Below, piece after piece: positions 1 to 8,600 of a stretch of DNA of 64,000 nucleotides. The translations under genes were made by a program, and so were the position numbers. Within the stretch, counting starts at the first letter, position 1, and every line of letters starts with the position of its first letter. The notes beneath the pieces are model-generated. The model worked only from the letters and a program-made list of their open reading frames with translations. It was not told the DNA's origin and searched no databases. Origin of the DNA: Actinomycetes bacterium (GTDB lineage: Bacteria; Actinomycetota; Acidimicrobiia; Acidimicrobiales; JAMCPL01); NCBI GenBank assembly GCA_021816935.1, contig JAKAWR010000001.1, forward strand, positions 1-64,000, in the 5' to 3' direction.

Positions 1-283
1 CCTGCGGTTGAACCACAGGACTGGCGGCGGCGGAGGCGACTTGCGGGGCTGCCAGCAGGATAGTGCCGAACACGCCGAGAAGGGACGACAGCGCTACGAT
101 CCACGCCATCGCTCCCCGAAGAGCACGCGCCGACGAAGGCCTTCGCCTCCGTGGCAGCGTGCCAACGCCGGCCGGTCCAGCTTCGTAGAGCGTACTGCCC
201 CCTGTCTCGTCCAGATCAGGCAGCTTGTCGTGCTCCAACGCCTCGCGGCAACCCCCTGCCTTACTTCCTGCCCCTGTACTCAT
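1..283 (-). CDS. N-terminal fragment of an exported or membrane-anchored protein (runs off the left edge)
   Basis: Only the first 94 codons are inside the window. Translation from ATG at 283 gives a hydrophilic N-terminus, a basic RRRR patch at residues 45-48, and a hydrophobic stretch at about 59-80 (WIVALSSLLGVFGTILLAA). This is followed by small residues (VASAAAS) that could be a signal-peptidase site. An AAGGAG Shine-Dalgarno sequence lies about 8 bases before the ATG. The remainder is outside the window, so function cannot be assigned. A secreted or envelope protein with a long cytoplasmic N-region fits best. Confidence 0.6.
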   Translation of the reverse strand, partial: MSTGAGSKAGGCREALEHDKLPDLDETGGSTLYEAGPAGVGTLPRRRRPSSARALRGAMAWIVALSSLLGVFGTILLAAPQVASAAASPVVQPQ

Positions 284-746
284 GAGCCGAACTCCTTAGA
301 AGTGTCCCGTAGGATCCCGTCCATCCCCGATGGTCGGCAACTATTGTTGATCGATGTCAGGGGATGAATCCCCCTCGGCAATGAGGCAGGCACGCCCACG
401 CGCTCACACGCAGTCCCCTTTGCGAACTGCACGCGCAACGGAAGCTTTCACTACCGTATCGTTCAGTATCCATCCTATACCGAAGCGACCATAAAGTCAA
501 TCCCTGATAGGGATCGATTGGACCCTAGAAAGGCTGGTCAGCACTAGTGGTGCTCTTGAAAGCACTACCGGTGACATAGTGAGAGAGGTAGCACGCGTAG
601 ATGACTGCCCGTTGTGGAATATCCGGTCGATCGCGGGGTACAGAGCAGTCGCCGGCAAGCGACGACCACCGTAGGCTTCCGCCGCCACGAGGATGGACGC
701 TCGGTCCACAGGGGGAGAGGGGCAAGGCTGCGACTCGGCGGTGGGA
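284..746. other. Intergenic region between divergent envelope genes; palindrome at 500-514
   Basis: No convincing gene is seen here. The region separates the leftward gene starting at 283 from the rightward YfhO-like gene at 759. It holds a perfect dyad at 500-514 (ATCCCT-GAT-AGGGAT), nested in a wider CAAT/ATTG symmetry. It also holds short GCAC/GTGC inverted repeats at about 540-575. These may be operator sites for the divergent promoters; no regulator is identified. Confidence 0.35.
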
Positions 747-752
747 TAGCCT
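747..752 (+). promoter_or_regulatory. -10 box TAGCCT of a leaderless promoter
   Basis: TAGCCT is followed by six bases and then the GTG start at 759, so transcription would begin at or next to the start codon. The same arrangement recurs at ten other genes here. No clear -35 is visible. Confidence 0.5.
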
Positions 753-758
753 GTTCGA

Positions 759-3700
759 GTGGAAGTTGCGGCAGTGGAATCGCCGGTCTCGAGTGGTCGG
801 TTGTCGTCCTACCGTGCGGACCTGATTGTTCTTGGCGTTCTTGTATGCGCGGTGGTCCTTGCCTTCGGGATTCCTTCGGCTCTTGGTTTCCCGCTAATGC
901 CTTCCGACGACCTGACCCAGAACTTCCCGTTGAGGGTTCTGGCCGCAAGAGACCTGGCACATGGAAGCCTGCCCCTCTGGAACCCCTTCATGTGGAGCGG
1001 CACCCCGTTGCTCGGAGGGATGAACGCAGGGGCGTTCTACCCGTCGATGCTCCTCTTTATGATTCTCCCTCCACTCACAGCGTGGACGTTCGATATGATT
1101 CTCGTCTACCTGGTTGCGGTCGGTGGTATGTACCTGCTTGCCAGGTATTTTCGGCTTCCGGCGATCCCGGCCGCACTGGCGTCGATGTCCTTCGCGTTCA
1201 TGGGTGCGATGAATATGGAGATGCGGCATATAGGCATGGTCGAGGGATTTGCATGGTTGCCGTGGTTCGCACTTGGAATCGAGGGCACCTTCAGGGGGGT
1301 GCGCAGGCGTGCTGCAGCCTTGCAGGAGGGGTCGGCGGGGGAGGGGTGGAGTGGCACGCCCAGTGCTGTCGCCGGCAGTGGGGCCGCCATGTGCGAGGTG
1401 AATTACCGCCGCGTGATGGACCTTTTCAGAACTCAGCGCCTGATTCCCTGGGGTGGGATCGTTCTTACTGGTTTCGCGCTCGCGATGGGAATCTTGACGG
1501 GATCGCCCACCGCGTTGGAGAAGTTCCCGATCGTGGCCGCGGTGGTGGTGATCTGGCACCTGGCCCGCCCGGGAGACCTCCCCAGCGCCCGGACGCGTAT
1601 TACCTTTCTCGTGCTCGTGGGACTAGCGTTTGCATGGGGAACTGCGATCGGATCGGCGCAACTCCTTCCAGGGCTCGCTTTCCACGCCATATCGCAGCGC
1701 GCCCACGGCGGATCCGGTACGTACTCGTTCGGTTGGCTGTCGCTGCCTCCTGGCGGCTGGCTGCTGCTGTTCCTGCCTGGGGCCACGGGCGGCACGGGAA
1801 GCTTCTCGCTTGCGCATGTGAACGGACCTTTCCCTGAATTCAGTGGCTATCCCGGGCTACTGGCTTTGGTGGGTTGCTTCGGCCTTCTCTCCAGGTCTTT
1901 CGGGCGGCGAAGGGATCCAGCGGCTTCGAGATGGATGATGTGGATGGTCATGGTAGCTGCCGGCGTCGTGCTCGCAATGGGGACTGAGCTCCCGACCGGT
2001 TTCATCTTTGCCCATCTGCCTCTCTTCGGCTCGTCCCGTGCCCAATCCGAGAACATGGTGATCGTGAACCTTGGCTTGGCAATGCTGCTCGGCTGCTGGG
2101 CCGAGAGGATCATCGGCTTTACGAGATCGTCACGAAAGGTCCGGGCCGGCTCAGCTCGGCCCGCCGGGGGTGCCGGTGCCGCGGCGCGGTGGAGGTCGCA
2201 GCGAGATACCGATGTTGTCGTTCGACCTGCAGTCGACTTAGCTGAGACTGTCGCGTGCGGTTTTCCGATTGCCGTGGTGGCTATTGCGGCGTTCGCAACG
2301 GCGATCGATCCCAAGGAGATCGCGAGGGTGGCAGGCATGACGCCGTTGCCGGGCAGTTTGCCCGTGGACAAGCTCTGGCCCTTGGTGGCGATCACGGTCG
2401 TGATCGCCGTCGCGGTCGCAGCGACTGTGATCAGTCTCAGGTTCCGCATATCGCGCAGGTTCATGCCGGCGGTCCTTACGGTGATCATGGCCGTTGACGT
2501 GGTGTCGTTTGCCGCTTTGTTCTCGGAAGCCTTCAACTTTGCCGGATTCAATCCTTCCCAGATGATCAACCAGGTCGAGCCTGCCTCGTTTGCCCAGGTT
2601 GTCAACGTGTCGGGACACAGCGCACCCCGCCCAGCCACGCGGCGGGTGAGCTTTTTCAAGGCGGTGGCCGGTCCGGGTATTGCCGCGCCGGGGTATTTGC
2701 AGCCCGACGTGAATGTGGTGTCGCGTGTGCCAAGTGTGAATGGCTACTCGGCTATGGTGTGGAGCGGCTACGAGGCGGCGACGTGCGCCCACGCCTTTGA
2801 CCTGTTGAAAACCGGCATATTGCCGTCGAAGGCTGTCGACCAGCTGGATCTCGGGACCCTCGCCACCTCCTCGGAAGCCTTCACCAGCAGCGTAGGGTTG
2901 TTCTCCGCCGTTTCTGCGAGCACCCTGGCAAAGGGGGGTTCAGTGGTGGAGGGCGCACCTCGGCCCGCCTCCCCGGGCAATAACAACGGCCAGTCCTGTC
3001 CTGAATCGGAGTTCAAGGGGATCGCGCCTGCGCCTCCGTCTGTGGTATCAGGTGGGTCTGGAGTGTCCGTCGAATGGTACAGCGGAAGCCCTAAGAGAGT
3101 GTTCAGGGTGATGGTGCGGATTCCCAAAGGAATGTCGTTCCCGGGGAAAGGCGGTGGTGCCGGTGGATCAACTACCGTGACGGTAGAGCTGCTTGCTCCG
3201 TCTGGCGGTACCAGCGGCAATTTACGCGTTGTGGCATCGGGGCGTATGGAGCCGGCGACGCTCGACATCTACCCGACGCATCCGGAAGGGAGCACTCAGC
3301 CTGCGGCTGGGCCAGCCAGTGCGTCAGGGCGAATGCAGCGCCTGCCCGTGCTCGCGACGGACTTCGCTAAGCCGAAGGTCGCGGTGGCCGTTCGATTTGT
3401 AATGACGAGCGGCTCCGCCGCGCAACTCCAGAACCTGATCCGCGCCGGCAACGTCGAGCTGGTGAACACGCGAGGTGAGACCTCCAACCTGACCGGCCCG
3501 CTCGTGAACGCGATACGGCCCGGGCAGTGGAGCTTCGCGGGAAGCAACGGCACCTTCACCGTGTACCGCAACAACGACGCTACCGGTCACGTATGGCTTT
3601 CCGGCACGGGTCGTCTCGGCGTGGTAGATGCACCGGCGAGGGATGCGCTGGCAAGCGTCGTCTCTATGTCGGATGCGGGGCGGGAGACCGATCGCGTCAC

Positions 3701-3980
3701 GACGCCGGGTAGGGCGCTACTGGTTCGATCGGAGGCTTGGGCACCGGGATGGACCGCTACGATCCGGACCGCAGGGGGGCGCGTAACAAGGGAGAAGGTC
3801 GCCCGCCACGGGGTTATCCAGGCCGTTGCCGTGCCGGCAGGCCAGTCGACGGTGACGTTCACGTACTGGCCGCCGGGGATGACGCGGGGCGTTGCGCTGA
3901 CACTTCTGGGTCTGGCGTTGCTCGCCCTCGTCGGCATCGCCGAAGCGTTCGGACTTGTGCGGCGCCAGCGGCGGCGTTGA
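759..3980 (+). CDS. YfhO-family polytopic membrane protein
   Basis: 1,073 residues. A hydrophobic segment follows the N-terminus, then the SDDLTQNFPLRVLAARDL and LPLWNPFMWSGTPLLGGMNAG blocks typical of YfhO/GT-C-like membrane proteins (an acidic loop after helix 1 and a P-L-W-N-P motif). About a dozen further membrane segments run to residue 620. The last 450 residues are mostly extracytoplasmic and beta-rich, ending in a final helix and the basic tail RRQRRR. YfhO proteins are thought to glycosylate envelope polymers using lipid-linked sugars; the substrate here is unknown. A low-complexity insert lies at about residues 186-210. The GTG start is supported by a leaderless -10 box. The neighbouring aftD-like gene suggests cell-wall polysaccharide work. 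Confidence 0.8.
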   Translation: MEVAAVESPVSSGRLSSYRADLIVLGVLVCAVVLAFGIPSALGFPLMPSDDLTQNFPLRVLAARDLAHGSLPLWNPFMWSGTPLLGGMNAGAFYPSMLLFMILPPLTAWTFDMILVYLVAVGGMYLLARYFRLPAIPAALASMSFAFMGAMNMEMRHIGMVEGFAWLPWFALGIEGTFRGVRRRAAALQEGSAGEGWSGTPSAVAGSGAAMCEVNYRRVMDLFRTQRLIPWGGIVLTGFALAMGILTGSPTALEKFPIVAAVVVIWHLARPGDLPSARTRITFLVLVGLAFAWGTAIGSAQLLPGLAFHAISQRAHGGSGTYSFGWLSLPPGGWLLLFLPGATGGTGSFSLAHVNGPFPEFSGYPGLLALVGCFGLLSRSFGRRRDPAASRWMMWMVMVAAGVVLAMGTELPTGFIFAHLPLFGSSRAQSENMVIVNLGLAMLLGCWAERIIGFTRSSRKVRAGSARPAGGAGAAARWRSQRDTDVVVRPAVDLAETVACGFPIAVVAIAAFATAIDPKEIARVAGMTPLPGSLPVDKLWPLVAITVVIAVAVAATVISLRFRISRRFMPAVLTVIMAVDVVSFAALFSEAFNFAGFNPSQMINQVEPASFAQVVNVSGHSAPRPATRRVSFFKAVAGPGIAAPGYLQPDVNVVSRVPSVNGYSAMVWSGYEAATCAHAFDLLKTGILPSKAVDQLDLGTLATSSEAFTSSVGLFSAVSASTLAKGGSVVEGAPRPASPGNNNGQSCPESEFKGIAPAPPSVVSGGSGVSVEWYSGSPKRVFRVMVRIPKGMSFPGKGGGAGGSTTVTVELLAPSGGTSGNLRVVASGRMEPATLDIYPTHPEGSTQPAAGPASASGRMQRLPVLATDFAKPKVAVAVRFVMTSGSAAQLQNLIRAGNVELVNTRGETSNLTGPLVNAIRPGQWSFAGSNGTFTVYRNNDATGHVWLSGTGRLGVVDAPARDALASVVSMSDAGRETDRVTTPGRALLVRSEAWAPGWTATIRTAGGRVTREKVARHGVIQAVAVPAGQSTVTFTYWPPGMTRGVALTLLGLALLALVGIAEAFGLVRRQRRR

Positions 3981-4052
3981 CGTCCGGTGTGAGGACGTCC
4001 GGTGTACATCCGAGAGGAAGGGCGGTGGCAAAGCACCACTGCCCAGCGGGTC

Positions 4053-5525
4053 TCAGAACTGCATAGCCGACAGCTCGGGCACCGTGGCCTGCGCCCGTGC
4101 CCGGGCGTCGAGCCAGCAGCTGCGGGCACTGTCCCGCTCGGCGTCGGAGAGTGCCGGTTCCACGATATGGGCAGGGTGGTAGAGCGCGGCAAGCTCCGCT
4201 GGGTCCTTCCAGAGGCCTGCCCCTATGCCTGCCATGAGCCCGGCGCCCACCGTGGTCGCTTCCCGCTCGCGGGACACCTCGACGGGCAAGCCGGCCAGAT
4301 CGGCAAGGGCCTGCACGAAAACCCGGTTGGATGACATTCCGCCGTCCACCCTCAATGTGGCCAGGTGGAGTCCGGCATCGGCCTCGGCCGCCTGTACGAG
4401 GTCGGCACCCCGATGGGCTATCCCCTCCAGCACTGCCCTGACGAGGTGTCCCCTCTCGGTTCCCCGGGTGATCCCGAAGAAAGCAGCCCTGGCACCGAAG
4501 TCCCATAGCGGGCTTCCCAGTCCCATGAGCGCGGGCACGAACGAGACGCCGGCCGTATCGGGAACCGAGGCGGCGATCGCCTCCGATGCGGCCGGCGATT
4601 CGATGATGCCCATTTCCTCACGGAGCCACTCGATGCAGCTCCCGGCCGAGATCATGATCGCTTCGACACCCCAGCATGGCTTACCGGCCTGCTGCCAGGC
4701 GATGATCGGGATGGTTCCCCCGGCACCGGGGACACCGGGTCCGAAGGAAGGGCGGGCCGTACCGGTGCAGGCGTCGAGCATCCCACCCGTGCCGAACGTG
4801 GCTTTTGCGAGGCCGGGGAGGGTGCAGCCCTGGCCAACCAGCGAGGCCTGCTGGTCCCCTAGCATCGCCGTGATTGCAGGTGCTCCGGGCAGGGCTGTAG
4901 CCACGCCAAGCTCGCCGGTGGAATCGGTTATACGGGGGAGCATGGCAACGGGGACCTTGAGGGTGTCGAGGATCGTTTCGTCCCAGCGCGCCGCGTCGTC
5001 GCGCTTGTCGTCCAGGAGCGACGTCACGGCAGCGTTGGATGCGTCGGTGATATGTGCCGATCCTTCGGAGAGGTTCCAGGCGATCCATGTGTCGACCGTT
5101 CCGAAGCAGAGGTCAGCCGTGCGATCGGGATCGGCAGCGTCGAGAATGGCTTCGAGCTTGGTTGCCGCGGCATTAGGAGGAATGTGATAGCCGAGGTCGT
5201 GCAGTTCGAGACACCGGAAGACGGTGCGCAGGTCCTGCCATCCGATCGCCGGTGCCACAGGTTTGCCGCTGTCCCGGTCCCAGACGACGGTAGTGGCGCG
5301 CTGGTTCGTGATGCCCACGCACTCGGGGGTTCCGGACCGCTCGATGACCCTGGTGGCCAGCCGCATGGCTTCGGAAGCGACCGTCGAGGCGTCGACCTCG
5401 AGCAGGCCCGGCGCCGGTGCCTGGATCGGTAGGGTCGCCATTTCGAGGTTAGTCACTGCGGCCTCCCCGGTTACCGAGGCGGCGCGTATGGTCGTGGTGC
5501 CGACATCGATGACGAGAACGCTCAC
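4053..5525 (-). CDS. glpK: FGGY-family carbohydrate kinase, glycerol kinase-like
   Basis: 490 residues, the usual GlpK length. The N-terminal phosphate-binding motif VIDVGTTTIRA, the GITNQRATTVVWD block and GWQDLRT match glycerol kinase closely; GlpK normally has VWQDRRT. FGTGGMLDACTG and VDGGMSSNRVFVQALADLAG form the second FGGY half. The predicted reaction is ATP-dependent phosphorylation of glycerol or a related polyol to sn-glycerol 3-phosphate in the cytoplasm. It lies downstream of aftD on the same strand but has its own leaderless promoter. No glpF or glpD is adjacent. The variations around the substrate loop leave room for another polyol substrate. Confidence 0.75.
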   Translation of the reverse strand: MSVLVIDVGTTTIRAASVTGEAAVTNLEMATLPIQAPAPGLLEVDASTVASEAMRLATRVIERSGTPECVGITNQRATTVVWDRDSGKPVAPAIGWQDLRTVFRCLELHDLGYHIPPNAAATKLEAILDAADPDRTADLCFGTVDTWIAWNLSEGSAHITDASNAAVTSLLDDKRDDAARWDETILDTLKVPVAMLPRITDSTGELGVATALPGAPAITAMLGDQQASLVGQGCTLPGLAKATFGTGGMLDACTGTARPSFGPGVPGAGGTIPIIAWQQAGKPCWGVEAIMISAGSCIEWLREEMGIIESPAASEAIAASVPDTAGVSFVPALMGLGSPLWDFGARAAFFGITRGTERGHLVRAVLEGIAHRGADLVQAAEADAGLHLATLRVDGGMSSNRVFVQALADLAGLPVEVSREREATTVGAGLMAGIGAGLWKDPAELAALYHPAHIVEPALSDAERDSARSCWLDARARAQATVPELSAMQF

Positions 5526-5531
5526 GGCGAT

Positions 5532-5537
5532 ATCCTA
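5532..5537 (-). promoter_or_regulatory. -10 box TAGGAT of a leaderless glpK promoter
   Basis: On the minus strand TAGGAT is followed by ATCGCC and then the GTG start at 5525. The same AGGA could also act as a weak Shine-Dalgarno, so leadered translation from an upstream transcript remains possible. Confidence 0.45.
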
Positions 5538-5629
5538 CGCGAACCGTCGGGGGCACCACCTGCGGCCATCAGGGGTGCTTCTCGTAGTCCCACTCGACGT
5601 CCTTGCCAACCGAGGCACCTCCGCTGTTC

Positions 5630-8600
5630 TCAGTGGTGCTCCGTTTCGCCGGTTCCAGGATCTTGCAGGCGGGCGTCCCGCTCCGCTGCGGCCAGTTGTC
5701 CTGCCGGGCCGTCTCCTCCTGGGACATCTCGCCACTCGTACCCTTTACGCAGCCTGGATGGCAACAAGACGCCAGCTGCGAGGAAGAGGGCCGCTGCCCA
5801 TGCGAGATTGCTTGCAGCGGGGAACTGAGACGGCCAGGCGAAGCCCGGCAGGTAGTGGCCTGCCGCTTGGCCGGCCACGACCAGGATGCCTGCTGCGCCC
5901 ATCAAGAGCACGGCGGCATCGCAAAGCAGATTCAGGGCCCGCTTGAAGAGTAGGGATGCGCAGACGGCTATGGCTAGAGCCAGTCCGATGTACCAGGTGC
6001 TGAGGGCCGCTGCGATGAGCCCGCAGGGTAGCGCTGCGAGAATCGCACGGCGTAAAGCTGGCCCGGCTTCGTTGTATGGCCCGGCCTCGTGTATTGGTGG
6101 ATCAGCTCCCTCTCTCCCTGCTTTGCGTGCCGGCGCCATACGGACGATTCCGTAAGGATCGTATCTGCCTCCCCCCCCCCCTTTTTCTTCGCGCCCTTCC
6201 CCCCTTCCTCCTCCTTCCCGTTCCCATCCCTCAACATGGCGCCCTTCCTCCCTTCCTCCCATGGAGTCGCTGTCGTTCCTATCCTCATCGCTCCGCCGCC
6301 CCCCTGCACTCTTGCCGTGTCCCCTGTTCCGGGCCCGGCGATGCCGCCTGCGCCGGCAAAGGGGCGACAGGAGAAATGATGCCGCTACGATAAGAAGGCA
6401 GAGCCCGAATACGACGGTGGAGACGGCGATCGCGACCCATATCTCCTTCTGGGGACCCCAGGTGATGGTGACGTCCAGGGTGTGGTTGGCGCTGTGGAGT
6501 GCGGCGGGATTGACCAACCAGCCGTTTGCGAAACCGTCCATGAGTTGCGGTGCGCCGAGGGTCTTCTCGCCTGCAAGCGTGGCGTGCCACCCGGCGTTAT
6601 AGCTGTCGCCGAAAACGAGCCAGAAGGGCGAAGCGTTCGGGGAGACCTGGAGGTGGACCGATACCGGCGACGAGGAGAGGACCCTGACCCGCGGGCCCGC
6701 CACGGCGGGTTTCGGTGCGGAGACGTCGGTTAGTCCCATGACCTGCGGGCCGTAGGGTTCCGCGTTGCCACCGGGAGCCGAGTCGAGGGTCAGGGAGTCG
6801 ATGTTCAGCCCCGTCGCATGGCCGTCGGCAGTAGCGATCAGGTTGTCGCCGGATTGAAGCCTGATGCCGCTTGCGTCGGGCCCGCACCCGCGGATGTCGA
6901 GGCCGCCGTTGGCAAGAGCGGTCGATGCAAGGCCGCTGACTTCGATCCATACCGGCTTGCCGTTCACCGTGAGAAGGTTGTTCCTGCAGACGGCCGGCAT
7001 CGTCTTGGGCGCCGGGGGCATATCGAAAGCCGGTATGCCGAGATTCTCTATGCCGAGGGGCAGGGCAATGGGCGAGTGGGAGTAGTAGTCCTGCGTGTAG
7101 ACGAGGTGTACGCGGGTGAAAGTGAAGCGGAAGTGCCGGCCCGTGAGGGCGTGGAAGGAGAGCGGTATGGTCACGGCGGAGTCTCTCCCGCCTGCCGTGT
7201 GGATCGGCGGCAGCTTCAACGTGACGCTCCGGTCGGAGCCGGTAGATATCTTTAGGGCCGTGGGGAGAGAGTGGTAGCCGTCGGCCGCGACCCGAAGGTC
7301 CATGGAGGAGATCGTGGTGGCGTGCGGTGTGTCAACCTGGATCCAGTCGCCGGCCTGGTGGCCTGCGCCGAATCCCGGGGACCACATGACGCTCGCGGCG
7401 CCAGCCCCGGCCGGTAGCGACGAGAGGGCGGCCGAAGCCGTATCGCGTAGATCGCCCGGGAGGCGCCCGATGGAGTTCGCGACGATGCCCGAGCCGAACG
7501 AGGCCGGGACTCCCACGAGCTCGTTGATCAGGCTGTCCGGTATGAGGGTCGATATCCTGGCGACGCCGGAGATTGAGAAGTTCCTCGCCTGGGGAAGCCA
7601 CACTTCGCGATCGATCGTTGTCTCGGGAGCGGCGTTGGGCGGGTATGGCGATCGCCGGTCCCGGTTCATCGTAATGGCAAGGCGGTCAAAGATAGACCGG
7701 GTGCCTGCCCGTGCGAGCAAGTCTGAAGGCATGACGAGGTAGCGCGTTGCCGTTATCCCGTCCAAGCGGACGGCGGCGAATCCTACCGGGGACGTCGCCA
7801 CCCGCGACGTGGAGGCCTGGTTCCTGCTCACGGCGTCGATGACAATGCGGAGCGTCCGGAACGTCCTCTTGGCAAAATGGACCGTCTGGCCGGCTGCCGT
7901 GATCGATCCGCGTCCGAGCCTGACGGTCGGACCCTCTCGAGCGGGCGTCGCCCCACTTCCGCTCGAGTTGCCGAATAGAAGAGAGATTCTGGTGATGTGG
8001 CGGTCCGGGTCTCCCTGGAGGGGCTGGACGAGGTTGACCGAGCTTGCCGTCACGGGGTGGCTGAACGTCACCTGCCACCACTGGCCGATCGCGTTGCCGA
8101 ACGCGCCCACCGTCCAGGCGGTGTCGAGGTTGCCGTCGATGGCCATGGCGGGCTGGTTCTGCGGAGTGTAGGAGACGGCGTTTCCGTACCCCGACGCGGT
8201 CACGGAGGAGATGCCGCGAGTCCGTGCGGTCGTCATCGCCGAAGGTGGTTGGCTGCCGAAAATTTGTAGAGGCGCATCGCTCCGATGGCCGGCGGCGTAG
8301 TCTTCCGATGGCGTTTCGGTGTAGCCGGTATTGCCGGCCAGCACGTCCCACCTGTAGGCACGCTTGTTGTTCGTGTCCGTGACCACCAGAGTCGCACCTC
8401 CACCCAGGGCGGATGACAGCTCGGCCGGGTGGTTGTCGAGGGTGGCTGCGTAGAGAACGGCCGGATTGCCGGCGAGGAACCCGGATGATGCCGCTTCCGC
8501 CACTCCCGAGGCATCCCCGTCGACGATAAGCGGATCGGTGGTCGCCTCCGCCCGTACTACGGGTCGCGTTCCCGCGACGGGGAACACCTCGACGGGCGCA

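Noticed and set aside
614-1837. 407-codon open frame on the plus strand
   Set aside because: Overlaps the YfhO-like gene in another frame; composition is that of a GC-rich shadow and no motif is recognisable.
3981-4025. Short direct repeat GACGTCCGGTGT twice after the YfhO-like gene
   Set aside because: Two copies of about 13 bp only; too little to assign meaning.
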